Source: Zerene cesonia (lineage: Eukaryota; Arthropoda; Insecta; Lepidoptera; Pieridae). From it: 64,000 bases of DNA. Shown piece by piece: positions 47,327-60,800 of the stretch. The DNA lies in the NCBI RefSeq assembly GCF_012273895.1, contig NC_052107.1:5766001-5830000 (forward strand). The letters run 5' to 3'. The notes beneath the pieces are model-generated. The model saw only the letters and a list, made by a program, of their open reading frames with translations, made no database searches and was not told where the DNA came from. Positions within the stretch are counted from its first letter, which is position 1; each line of letters opens with the position of its first letter. The translations under genes and the position numbers were made by a program.

Positions 47327-50300
47327 ATGATCGAAAATTTACCTACATGATGTTTATGAAACGTTCATACATGCACTTAATATAACAACTATTCTTTCAA
47401 ATAGGCATTGTTCCTATATTAATTTTCAACCAAGATATAATTACAAACTCCATCTCATTTAACATTCAGCACTGTATATTGTAAATAAACACTTAACAGG
47501 TAATTTCATTGTATGCGGAACTCTATTCATTATGCATTTAACGTATTTTCTCGGCTCATTTTACATGCTCTCTTGAATCTTTAATCAGAACGATCAACAG
47601 TGCATTCGCCGAGTAACTTCCGGCGCCGGCGCCGATCGGCCGTTCCCATAACAGTAATGAGGCCAGACGAGTAGACTCTAGATACCCTACTATACTATTT
47701 AGTACATGGTGTATCTGTGAATACACTCATATGTAATTTATACGACAAACTGTGTAATTTGTCATCGCGAAGGATAGATAAAGACGATGACGGTTAACGG
47801 ATGAAACAGAGATAATTTATGGTTCCGTCGGTGACACGTTCGCCTCTTAAATAGGAACTAAAGACTCGTATAAAATAATGGTTAATTGAAACGATAGCCA
47901 TCTGAAGTTAGGGACCATTAATTTATTTTGTGAATTTTAGAGAACGCAATTGATATAATGTAAAGTTTAATATCAGACCCAATAGTTATATGGGCATTTT
48001 ACACAATGACGGGTTTTTTACGTGTTTGAATATTATTTGAAAGATTATGTCATCGATTACAATAAACGTAACATGGGGAAATCGCATAAAATAATTATCT
48101 TCCGTGAAATCCGTATCAATAAAAAGCATGCGTATATTAAAAGTTATTTAATTTAAGGTGTATGGAGTTTTTACAATTACGTAAGAAGCACAACAATACT
48201 TAGAATGTTAAGGCCAATTACGTATTTGGTAAATACAAGGATGTTGTAGTAACAGCTGAGTTTGGTTTCATTTTAATTAACACATTCACGTAATAATAAG
48301 TTATTGCTGTTACTTGCATAGAATTAAGATTTAGTTTTATCCAATACCTCAGTTAAAACACTTAAAGGTAATTGTTTTTGTAATCAAAAGTGTTTTTGGT
48401 CCGCTATGAGTTTTGGCTTTTTAGTTTCGACTGGCTTTTCGACTGACTTTGAACATACACACCAATAATTTACAATGTAAAATTTTATACGGTATTTACT
48501 GACAATATTAAATTGACAACATTTAATATTATATACGACCGTGAAATAAAACAACAGTATCTTTATTTTGCTATTGTTTCCACAGAAAATACTTTATTCA
48601 TATTTTTATTGCTTATTTAAGAGAAAATAAATTTAAAGGAAACACTGAAATGATGTCGTCATATTTAAGGTGGAATAAAAATTTGTCGATTCCAAATTTT
48701 GACAAGATACAAAAAATTGTATCGTCTGTATTACATACTATGATATTTATAATAATGTTATTTTAGTGAATTATTTACGTCATTCAATTTCATCGTCATT
48801 GTTTTTGATTTTGAAAAACTATAATAAATTATTATATAACATTAGATATAATCAAACATACTACAAAAACAAACAACTATTTTAAACGCTTGGGATTTTC
48901 AATATTAACAAAACTTGACTTGGGATTACTAAAGAGACAAATCTTTAATTGACAAGTTTTTATGCTTATTGCACTAGTTTCGGCACAGTAAAAATTTTAT
49001 TATTTCATTGTAGGTTTTAAGAGAAAACTGCCTATATTATAATGTGTGGATGATTTTAATTTGCTCCATATAATATAACCATTACAATCTATTTCCTTTT
49101 GTAATTTATAATGTGTTGAACAATATTGATAATTTTAATTGTTTTGTTATATTATTACCATTTCAAGTTAAAACGAGGATTAAGAGGACGAACGATTAAG
49201 AGGATAATAAAGTTTAAACGAATTTAGTTAAATTACTATTTTTGCTACGTATAAATTATAATAGTAAATTTATAACGTTGAAGGTATCGGTCAGTACCTC
49301 TTTCGATAGATATTTTTTTGTCTTTATACAGATTTTAACCAGCTATGAGTTTTCACTGTAATGTCCAACTGGAACTTCAAACAATTAATCTACACAAAGT
49401 TTCTAAAATACATATAGCTATCTAAACATACATATTCAACTTATTTGATAAACTTTCTCTTCTTACATTTCCGATATATTACGAAAATTTCGAGAAAATT
49501 TTGTATAAAAAGCGAACAGACATATAACAATTAGTTAACATCAAGTATGTAGTAACTGTTTAATTCATAACTTATGTTTATAACACAAATGAGTAGTCCG
49601 TAGTCGTCAATTCTATTCAAGATTATCGTGTTTCTTTGACGACTGTAAATAATTCCCTTCGTAAAGCGTCTTAATGCATAAGCTGGCTACCGGTGTAATA
49701 TCTAGAATATTGCACTCGGTTACATAAATATTTCTTTACTACACTCGCATCACGCTCTCTATTGTTTCCTGTAAAAACACACGAGTCGTTGCAACAATAA
49801 GGTTTGTTTTTGTTTGAAGGCGCTCGCTGAAGAATCAGTGCATGACATCCTTCGAGTGACAAATGCAAATTATCGCAATATTATGCTTTCGGCGACGGAC
49901 ATTTGTTTGGTAACATTAACTTATCTTGAAATATTAACTAGCGTTGCACGTTTATGTAGCACGATTAAAAATTTAAAACTGAAACTCAATTATTTATATT
50001 GCAAGCTAGACATTTAGAGGCGCCTTTGAATTGTCTTAATATACAAAAGTAATAATTTACCACCAGTTCGGAAAGTAGTTTCTACGGAGAAGAGTGTAAA
50101 TTGCTCTTTAAAAATAATATTGTTTCAACATTTTATATTTCAAAATTACTATCTTGTGGTTCTAAAGCGACAATTTTCCATGGATTGCCATCGTACCTTA
50201 ATTTAATAATGCTGTAGTAAGTTCTTTAAACTAATGTGATATTATTATATAATCATAAAACTTTTAAATTTAGTACTATAAGGTATTTATACTATCAGGA

Positions 50301-53300
50301 ATTTTATTACTTTACATAGCCGGAAAGTAGGCTTTTCGATTTTATGTCTGTTTCTTGTTTTATAAAAGTGCCTGTCCCTTATTCTCGTGTGTAAGTTAGT
50401 TTTACTGTATATAGAATATTAACAAATTAATCTTTAATAGTTTTTAATTGTTAGCCTTCACACAAAACAGTAGGTTTCGTTTCCTTGAAAATATATATTT
50501 TTCTGCGATACCTCTAAACTCACGATACAATGTATAACAATAAAATCAAATTGCAACAATTATTTGTACATTTTATTTATTTATAGCATAGTATCATTAC
50601 GTATCATAATTGCATAACAATATGTGTGTACCGTGATACAAAGTTCTGACGTGGTTAATGAAATTAATATTGCTCTACGGAATACCTAAATGAGTCAACG
50701 TGCCTGCGAAAGTAGGAGCAATGGTCTTGTTTACGTAAATTGACTTTTATGACTGGACGTATTGATGTTTTACCGAATGACGAAAACAATAATTCATTTC
50801 TCAAATCTTTCTGACGAAATGAAAATTCCCGCTGGTCTCTATCTGTTGTTATGAAAATGTTATGTTTTTTTTTTATTACCAATAAATTATCACTTGATTA
50901 TAAGTAAATTATATATGAAAACAATACAAGAACGCTTATTTCACCACTTTAATTAATATTTTAGTTGATTTTGCGGATATAAAAATGACGTTACATAGTT
51001 CTTAGTTTTGCTATTTTTGTAATTTTTCGATTGAAATGGCTATTATAATGCACATACTTCATAATTGATTGTAACATCAATTCTATGTCATGGTAACTAC
51101 CATAAGAAATAAATCGAAGAATTTTATTTGGACTTTTTAACAAATTTAATAACAGGATATCTATAATCGTCATAATATCTCCATATAAAACCTCTCGATT
51201 TATTTAGACTATAATTTTTAGAATTTGTAACCCATAAATTACTTTAAACTTAATATACGAAACATTAAATTTGAAATAAAAGTGCCATATAACCTATCCT
51301 ATTCCAATATAATCAAGGATATCGAATGTTGCTTGTGAATTGTGATACTACAAATTGAGAACAGCTGCTTGGAAATTAGAATAAATAATAAAGCGGTCGC
51401 AATACAACACAGCGCTTGCACAGCTTCTGCGTTTTAGTACATTGGAGCGGTAAAGCACTTAAAACGCTATATTTGTACGTCAAGTGTGCCAAGGCGACGC
51501 TACGTCATCCCGAGATTGTGGTGCATTTCTTGTGCAATGTACACAACACCCGCTCACATAGTAACACTTGAACTATCAATCAAAATGCATGCGTGTCAAT
51601 CAATCGCTATGACATCATAGATAGTTAAATGTACTTAATTTCTATTTCGTTATATATCGTTATCGCATATAATTGTTATGTAAACAAATCATTGTGGTGA
51701 TCATTTTTGAAGCTACTGCATCAATCGTAAATGATTCATAATTTTATTTAAATTTGTGCAAGGGCCGTCCGTTTTTATTTATTTTTTAACGTGAGAAAAT
51801 TTGTCATGTCAAAAACTTCACGTGTGGCCTACTTCGGCAATGGGTTAGGAGCGCACACGGTACCTTCGCGCGGTTGCTGTCACAGCCCCACATGCTGCAA
51901 CTTCACCTAATGCTAAAACAAACCGTAGCCACAATAATTTGTCGTTCAATCGCGTTGCCTGTTTCAATTTAGTACTACTCTTGAATACTACGAGGATTGT
52001 ATTGAAAAGGGTATACCTTGTCCCATAACTGATATGAAGGAGATTGTATTTCCTTGTTTTTATTTCGAATGATAGATGTGTTAGATTGTATTTGAATTTG
52101 CAGATATGGTTAAAATGGATTATCGGGTGTGATTTGCGCTTAAATTTATGATAGATCAATAGGCCGATGATAAGAAAAGTAGATTGATTGCAAACCTTAT
52201 CAGATAAATATTTTGTTATATGGAACATTTTGCCAACTGCGCAGAAACGTTTCATTTTGCTTTTTTTTAATACGCCACACTAGTCATCACCACTTCTAAT
52301 GATAAAAAAAGTAATCATTTTCGAGTAATTGGGCCTATCTAAATTTACTATTCTAAAGATATTATGTTGTTAATGCGCAATAAGATGAACGTTATCACAT
52401 AAGCATTTAAAAAATTAGTTAATACAAATTTAACCAAATAAAACTGCACATTATTAACAAAGGATTACAACATACAAGCCATTAAGTCTCCATTTACTAA
52501 ATGGTGTTGAACTGAAACCACTACTAATTTGTTATTAACTAAGTAAATAATGGAGTAATTTATGAATCCCACACCTACGCACTTTGGTGACAAGACAATT
52601 TGGTTTTGGTGTGGTTTGGAATGGTTTTCCTTCATTATTTACTATTATCCTTATTACAATGAGTTAAAACAATCCAGCACAATATTATATCGAAATAATG
52701 ATGGTATTAATAGTAGTATTGATTGAAAATAAATAAAAAATAAAGCTTTGCATAATCAAATAATTACGCACATACTGGCATTGTTTGATGATATAGAAAA
52801 TATGAACCAACTGATTACCATTACTTATTAAAATTTGAATCTATTATATATTATTAAATCAGTGACTGCGTTTATTCATGCAATTTTAACTTATTACATG
52901 CATAAAGTAATTAATTATTACAGCAAACAAGTATTTCAGAGCCATTTCATCTTGTCATTGACCTTTTCGACAACAGATAGACCGACATATAAAATAATAA
53001 CAAATACAATTGCGTCACAATCATAATGCAATAATTGTTTCTTGCTTTGATAATTTTCTCACTTTATAAATAAATGCTGCCTTAAGACTGGCTTCCGTAG
53101 TCATATTTAATATCATTTTACATTTAAGCAATTTTTATTCTTTTTTACATTTAAACAATTTTAAATTAAGTTTAAAACTATTGTAATTCAGAGTTTCGGG
53201 TTTTGGGTATTATTTGAAAACACATATATATGAACTGATTGCGTGTGATGAAATATTTGACTATTGTTACATACAGCCTTACAAAATCATATCGCTGTGT

Positions 53301-55966
53301 GTTAATGCACACATTGGAATATACGTGAATATCAACTGTAGCCATGTATAATTACATTGAAACACTATACAGTAACGACTGCACGCGGTCGCCGGGTGAT
53401 TCGCCTCGGCACGTGATGGCCGTGCTGCCATAGATTAGGTAATGTAGCCACGACACCACTTATTCAACCTCGCTTTTATGGAACGTTCTAACATCTTATG
53501 TCAATTGTCATCAATAATTACGGGGAAGATAAAGGGTTTTCAATCGGCGGTTACGCTGCCATATCTTACGCGGAACATTTTATGCGGCGCAAGCACGAAT
53601 TATTCGGTGGTTTATAATTGTAATAAAACTAAGAATTTTAACAAACGCAAATGTTTCTTTTCAAACAAGGAGGAGGTTATCATTTCGACTGTATATCGTT
53701 TTTTTGTGTTTGTTACTCATAACTTTTTGCTGGTTGAACTGATTTTTATGATACTTATTATACGAAAGCTGGTACCTGCACTGTGGTCCCGTTAACATTT
53801 AGACTAGTTCTGACAATTTGAAGGCGGTTCGTTTTAAAACAATTATGTTGAAGTTAATTTAAGATGATAATACCAATACTTTTTATAACAAAGAAAGAGA
53901 GTACTAACTGTAACCGCAAAGGTTCATCAACAAAGATGCTGCATTGCTACAGGAGGAAATATCGAATGCTGTTGTGATTACAATGTGACATGTTTTGTAA
54001 TTGCGAGCTGTCTCACTGAGGCCGGAAATTGAAACCTTTAAAAGTCATACACGTTGTGTATTCGAATCATTTACGCGCATTGTATCGGTGAAGGTTTACA
54101 TACTTTTGTGAAACTTTTACACACTAAAAGTATTTTTTGTTTTGTAATTGCTCTGACGGTATTATGGCGGTATGTAAGTAGGTACGAGTGCACTATCGTT
54201 CTCTGATATTGTACGCAGGTTCAATACAAACTATTATGATGGTCTATAGTGTTATCTGTACAAATTATTATTACTGATACAGTCAAGAATATCAAATAGT
54301 TATCTTAGTACTAACCTATACAATAAAATCAATTGATATAAGCCCATCTTACATCGATAAGCATTACAATATTCAATCTACCTATTCGTAAGTATTTCAC
54401 TTATATAATAAATTCAAATATAAAACATCAGCTTCTTATCGTATCATACTAGACTGCCTTAAAATTCAGAAATATAGAAATAAAAATATATCGCAAGCGT
54501 CTCCTTAAACAAACATAATTACGCTTTAGATGAAGCCTCGTAATACAATATAAACATAAATTAGATTTTATTGTATCTAACAGTGGTAATAAAGCTAATA
54601 AGGATGACTTTAAGTATTTTCCTACACACAGTAACCCCGTGATTGTCACAATGAATAATCACACGAAGCCCCTTAACTTATCTGCCATGAGTCGAAAAAT
54701 ACAGAAAAGATTTACCACAGATAAGCCAAATTGTGTTATTTTGTTTTATTAAATTAAAATACATTAAACGGTAGTCCATCTTTATAACTGTACAATTTTG
54801 AAGAAGTACCTACCTTAGCTTTCAAGATAATTATAAAATCTTCGATTAATAGTTCGTAAATCTAAACGCAAAGTTAAATATTTTCTGCTAATTGGTTCTA
54901 TTTAAATATATTCATATTCACAGACTAAATTAAATAGATTCATATATACCACTTCATTTTTTCTTCACTCAAAATACAAAGATTAATTACTTATTGGAAA
55001 GGTGCGTGAAGCTTTCGAACAATCAAATGTTAATTATTTACCTACATACGAAAACATAGACTTTTGATGGCCTTTTACCATCGTTGGCCTTTTAATTATA
55101 GTCTTGTTTGAATAAATATTAAAACACCTGTATTAACTTACGTTTCACGTTTATTTGAAGATCTGTCGTTACTCCTTACATTGCATTGTATTAATGTTAG
55201 TGTAGACAAAATTCCACGATAAGTAGGTACCTATATATTATAATTATTTAGGTATTTGCATGTAAATTACACATTATAAAACTCATTATAGACAGCAATA
55301 TATTTTAAACGTGGAATGTTCGAGAATATACTACAACCAAGATACACGAAACGAAAATATTAATTGAATGAAAAAAAAAAGTTAATGAATAAATATGCGT
55401 CAAAGACCGTTGGTTTCTATAAAAAAATCCCAAGGTCGGTAGAATCTTGACCTCAAGAACGCCACACAAATGTTACGCGAATGCCTTATCTATTTTACTC
55501 TATAAATATTAATATATACAAGGAAAACTCCCCGTCTTCACACAGGTTTTGCGACTGTTAGTTACTATAAAATCGAAAATAGAAACTAACCTCAAAAAGC
55601 AAAAGCTGCGTCCGATTTTACGCAGTAGTTTTTTCCAGGTGCGTGTGCAAAAAAAGACAGGGAAAGCAAACATAAACTCATAAACATGAGTGCTGAAATA
55701 TATATTGGAAACTATAAGAAAGAATTAGGCATCTGAAATATATAAAGAAAACAAATAAGACTTTACACGAAGATTGATGAGCAATAAATTAATTGGTACA
55801 GAAAGACGAATAATCTATCTAGATAACATTTGATATACCGTTCTTCCATGTATTTCAACGCTTTTGCTTATTGTTTAATTTTTCTTATTTCATTAATTCC
55901 ATTTTATTTGAATTCTTTATTAAAAAGCAATAAGTAATTCACATAGTGGAACGATATCTACAATAA
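47327..55966. other. Long AT-rich non-coding stretch
   Basis: No supported gene in 8.6 kb. GC-richer patches occur at 47610-47660 (palindrome GGCGCCGGCGCC at 47622-47633), at about 51400-51545, and at about 53365-53450 (with a CACGTG E-box). A 136-codon minus frame at 52255-51845 is not called; its last part has a weak acceptor/donor pair around a 49-nt open segment. Likely intron or intergenic. Confidence 0.5.
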
Positions 55967-56138
55967 TCTACACTATGTACACTAATATTATAAAGAGGAA
56001 GAATTTTTATTTTTGTTTGTTTGTTTGTTTGTTCGTAATGGATAAACTCAAAAAATCTTTCACCATTAGAAAGCTGCAATTTCGCTGAGTGATATAGGCT
56101 TTATATGTACCACAGACGAAGCCGGGGCGAACTGCTAG
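55967..56138 (+). mobile_element. Helitron-like element, 172 bp
   Basis: It starts TCTACACTATGTACACTAAT after an A and ends GGGGCGAACTGCTAG before a T. The interior has a GTTTGTTTGTTTGTTTG tract and 'CACCATTAGAAAGCTGCAAT'. Confidence 0.8.
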
Positions 56139-56539
56139 TAGGTACACATTTTCGATAAGTGTGGTAATTGTTGATCCAAGGTTTAGATTAAAGTAACTGC
56201 ATTAAATATAATAAAAATCGTAAACAATTATGATAAGCTTTCATTACTCATGCAATATTTACGACGGCGCGTCTGAGACAACACGCCGTTTACTATTTGG
56301 CTCAGAATTAGAGGATATGGTTGAAACCACGCCAAATGCACATTTTGCAAAACGTAATAATAACCCAGACAGACGCTATACGTCCCGTACATATTATATC
56401 CACCTGAAAGTCTTCTTAGTTAGCCTCACACAATATTAAAAACATATAAAGACATAAGAAAGCAAATAATGCTAACTACAATTCAGTATATTATTCAGTT
56501 ACCTTTAAAAGCGTATATAATATAATGAATTTTTGTGAT

Positions 56540-56707
56540 TGATATAAATAATGTAAAGTTGAAGAATTTGTTTGTTTGAACACGCTTATCTCCAAAACTA
56601 CTGGTTCGAATTGAAAAATTATTTTTTTGTGAATAGTTCGTGGAAGGCTGTTTGGCTATAAAATAGAACGATGACGAGACATACGTGAAAACACGAAGCA
56701 CAGCTAG
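56540..56707 (+). mobile_element. Diverged Helitron-like element
   Basis: AAAGTTGAAGAATTTGTTTG, then 'CCAAAACTACTGGTTCGAAT', ending GAAGCACAGCTAG before a T. The 5' end is decayed and approximate. Confidence 0.65.
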
Positions 56708-57639
56708 TTAAAAAATAAATGATGAAACTAAAATAGATCCATTCATCATTATTGATCAAAGACGAATCGAATCATAAATTATTTTTATTGTGTAATATTA
56801 TAGACGTTATATCAAAACGTATAACTCAATGACGTCAGTAAAGTCTACGCTGAAATGGGCCCCATTTTCATAATGAGCTCACCTCAAATTTGAAAATGGA
56901 AAAGCAAACAAACCGTCAATTTATTTTAACGAATTTAAACTTTATTCCAATGTTCAACAAAAAATTATCGGACGAAAACGTGTCCTTGCAAATGATATCT
57001 TGATAGACGTTTGTAATCGTGAAAAGTCAGGTTTATTTAGATGTTATCGGTAATGTAAAAGGAATAGTATATAGGTCAAATTATTTGTTACAGGGTTATT
57101 ATGGAAGGTAACTGAATACGAAACCCGCGTTCCAATTTTTTGTTCTAAGAACGTGAAAAATATTATATTTTTCATTCGTAACTATCGTCAGTGACGTTCT
57201 TTGTGTGTGGTCGCAAACATATATTACAAAATCTGTCAAATTATTGCGGAGAGCAGCCAACATTACGATTATTTTTCTGGAACATTCATTTACACGTTAT
57301 ACAACCATTCAGTGGGTTACCAATATCGATTTAAAACATCTTTTTACCAACAATGTTTTTAAGCGACGTGATACATAAGATATATTTTACAAAGCTAATT
57401 TTATTAACACAAAAATTATTTAAAGACTATTTAAAGACACTTTTATGATATATTATCAAAATATTACTAGAAATATTAATCTTACAAACGGCATAAACAT
57501 ACATGTTTAAAAATATCTTTATCACACTTATTTTTGTTCACGGTTACTATTTGTCACTATAGCAACACGCTTTAAATTCGCAATTTTTATTAATTTGCTT
57601 CGCTTGAGAAACTGTTGCTTTGGTTATATGAAGAATAAA
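56708..57639. other. AT-rich non-coding stretch
   Basis: No gene. It contains a TGACGTCA palindrome at 56830-56837. Confidence 0.6.
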
Positions 57640-57818
57640 TCTAATATATAAAATTCTCGTGTCACAGTTTTCGTTGCCATACTCCTCCGAAACGGTTTGA
57701 CCGATTTTGATGAAATTTTTTGTGGTTATCCGGTATCTATGAGAATCGGCCAACATCTATTTTTCATACCCCTAAATGATAAGAGTAAGGCAGAACAGCG
57801 TTTGCCGGGTGCAGCTAG
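57640..57818 (+). mobile_element. Non-autonomous Helitron-like element, 179 bp, copy B
   Basis: The same length and termini as copy A at 663-841, with about five substitutions. It is flanked by A (57639) and T (57819). High similarity and full length indicate recent activity of this small family. Confidence 0.8.
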
Positions 57819-60800
57819 TAGATATTTATATATCTCCAAGACTGAGAATATCATAACAATAGTTCTTAATAAAGATAGTGGATAGTTATAAGTTCCACGC
57901 TTTCTTGTTCGTAATAAAGAAAGACATTATAATTTAGAAGAAAAAACTAGTAAGGATAGCGGCGTATAGTATTATGTTGTTTGTGGCTCTGCAATTCAAT
58001 TCTATAGTTTGCTGTTAGTATAGTAGTAATTCTCGTAAGGTCAACCATTATTATAAAGCCATCGTGTGAAAACATTAGACTACCAATATGATGAACATGA
58101 TAATAGTTCGTTATAGCTTAAATTAATAAATAAAGTTAATTTACCATTAATGTGTAATAAGCCAATTTAAAAGCTTGTTGTATTTAAATACAAGACATTA
58201 GGCGGTACTTTCCCTTTTCCAAAACATATTTTCTGTTTTCCTTCTGAAGTAAGATTTTCCGGTATAAACTGTTTCCTATTTTCTACTTATTGACGGTAGA
58301 TATTACGAGTTTCCTCATAGATTTTTATAACATAAGAGACTACTATGTTTGCATTATTTTTTAAAAAGAATATGTATCAAAGCAATTTAACAACCTAATG
58401 TAAAAAATGAAATTATTTAAAAAAATATTGTCGTGTAACGCCATTTTATGTTTATTTCCGCATCTATTCCATTCAGTGTACTTTTTACTGCACATATTAT
58501 TACGTAGATAATAAAACAGTAAGTACTAAATGTTCTTGCTGTAAACTATAAGAGTCAGATAATATACTCATTGACATTTGTGATTGTAAAAAATATCGCT
58601 ATAAATGCACAAAGGCCATTGTATAATAGAATATTATAGAATTAAATCTGTTATAAATTTTCTGCACAGTTTCTTGTTTACGGAAGCTTAATAGGGAAGA
58701 GCGAACAGTTTATCAATTTATACACAGATTTTACAGCATAGATCCTTAACCAACCAGCAAATATCTATAGTCAGTTTACCCTTTTAACGTCAAACTACGT
58801 GAATATATATATCTCAAGTTCGTTTAATATATATGTGTACAAATTTAGATATTGGCAACGTTTCTGATTAGATCTAGAATAATCGATCAGCAGGTTGTAA
58901 TTTATTTTTAGATTACGGAAACGAATTCATTCGCATTACAAGTTATTTTTAATTCACTAGCTATTTGCAATTTGGTAAGGTGTTTGAGCATTTAAAAGCA
59001 ATTTTTAAATAACATGTTTCATTGTCAATTATCAAATTGTTTATTCATTTAGAGATTTCGGACTGTTGACATATTTACCAAAACGTCTTGAAGCACCAGG
59101 AAGACGTCGCTTCCTGATACATAAATAATAAAATTAATATTCCACAACGTTTAATACGACGCCATCTTAACCCAAACTGAAACGAAAAGCTCACAATTTA
59201 GAATTTTTATATTTAGTAGAGATATTTAACATTCGAATATTTAAATACGAAAATTTGATGAATTATATCCTCATTCTTCAGATGACAAGTCATGTTCCCA
59301 AACACAGCGTAAATCAGTATTCGAAACACGAGCGTATTTTAACATGGACTTTGTATTATCTTTCATTTTTGCTTTATTTTTCACCATAATCCAAACTTGT
59401 TTGTAGATATAAGAATATTAAGCAACAACAAACAACATAATACTACGCAAACAACAAAATTTTTTCGACAGTTACCGAAAAAAAGTTAAATATAGGTATG
59501 TACATGCTTCCACTTCGTAACTAATAAGTGATGTACATATTTTGTACGCTCTTCAGACTGCACGTCTGCTTTCGAATATTTACTCTACGTTTTTACGACC
59601 AACTTATACTGATTTATTCATATTTACATTGATATGATTAATAGATGTATTACATTGAATTTGATCGTTCAATTGATTGCTGCTATTTTTGTCCCTAGTG
59701 AGTTTAAATTCATTTATATATATGTAATATATACGACTAAAACTACACAAGTATGCAACACATTTTGTAATGAATTGATATAAATAGGATAATTCTTAAT
59801 GTAATTAGAATCTTGATAGGATCTTGCCTATTTAATTAATTTAAATTAGATTAAAGAATGATTAAAAAATGATAAAACATGATTGCTACTTTTCAAAACG
59901 AGGAGGTTCGAGCTTTACTAATAAAATATCTGCAAATACCCATGACAAAAGTTGTCCCGTGTTGTTAAGCATTAATAATAATTTATACACACGGTGTTTT
60001 GAAGCTTTACAAGCAGTTTTGAAACGTAAATTTTTCCTGTTTGCTAACTTGTGTGTTCGTATGTTTCGTCCTCTGGGTTCGTTGACTTGAAATTAAAACG
60101 GTCCTCTGGTTAAATCTGTCGTTGCGTCTGACGCAGTTGGATCGCGCGTCTCGGCCATGTCTAAATTCACATTACGTAGGATATTTATTTTATTAATCAA
60201 AGCTTTTGTCTCTTATTACTTTGATGTTTCCTTTCAATTTATTCAGCCTTTTTATTAGCTATATATCAATTTAATTGCAATGACCTTCATCGTTTCGTGT
60301 ATATCTTGCTATTTAAATGACTGGCTCAGTTTTTTAGCTAGTTTATATTTAGTTATAAGTATATAATGATCTACTACATAGTGGCTATATCTATACATTT
60401 CATAACTGATGTCAGTTTCGGTAAATATTTTGCCAAATTACTGCACTTTATAGTTCAACATTTGGCGCCAGCTTTGTGTTATTTCTAAAGCACTTTAAAA
60501 TCAATAGTCATAAATATCTGAAGTGCGGATAATGTGATATAATAATTAGTTATAACCCGAGGCGTCCATTAGATGCGGTTACCAAACGAGACCCAAATGT
60601 CAGGTTTGACGTCATACAAACTGTAACGTTCATCTAAATATATTTTGTAACACGAGGGCTAACTGAGCTACGTAAAGGGTGACCTTTCGTATCTTTTATA
60701 ACCTCGCTACTGTAATAGAACATTAATTGAGACGTAATTAAAAATAGTTATAGGGGTTGTGGCCAGCGTTTGTGTCTATTAAAATAGCTAAATAAGAGGG

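Noticed and set aside
51845..52255. 136-codon minus frame, the longest N-free one
   Set aside because: Its lysine/tyrosine/isoleucine-rich composition matches translated intron. Only a 49-nt part with weak splice sites looks exon-like, which is not enough to call.
60100..60175. 21-codon minus ORF starting MAETRDPTAS
   Set aside because: Good start context, but too short, with no donor or homology, so it cannot be separated from chance.
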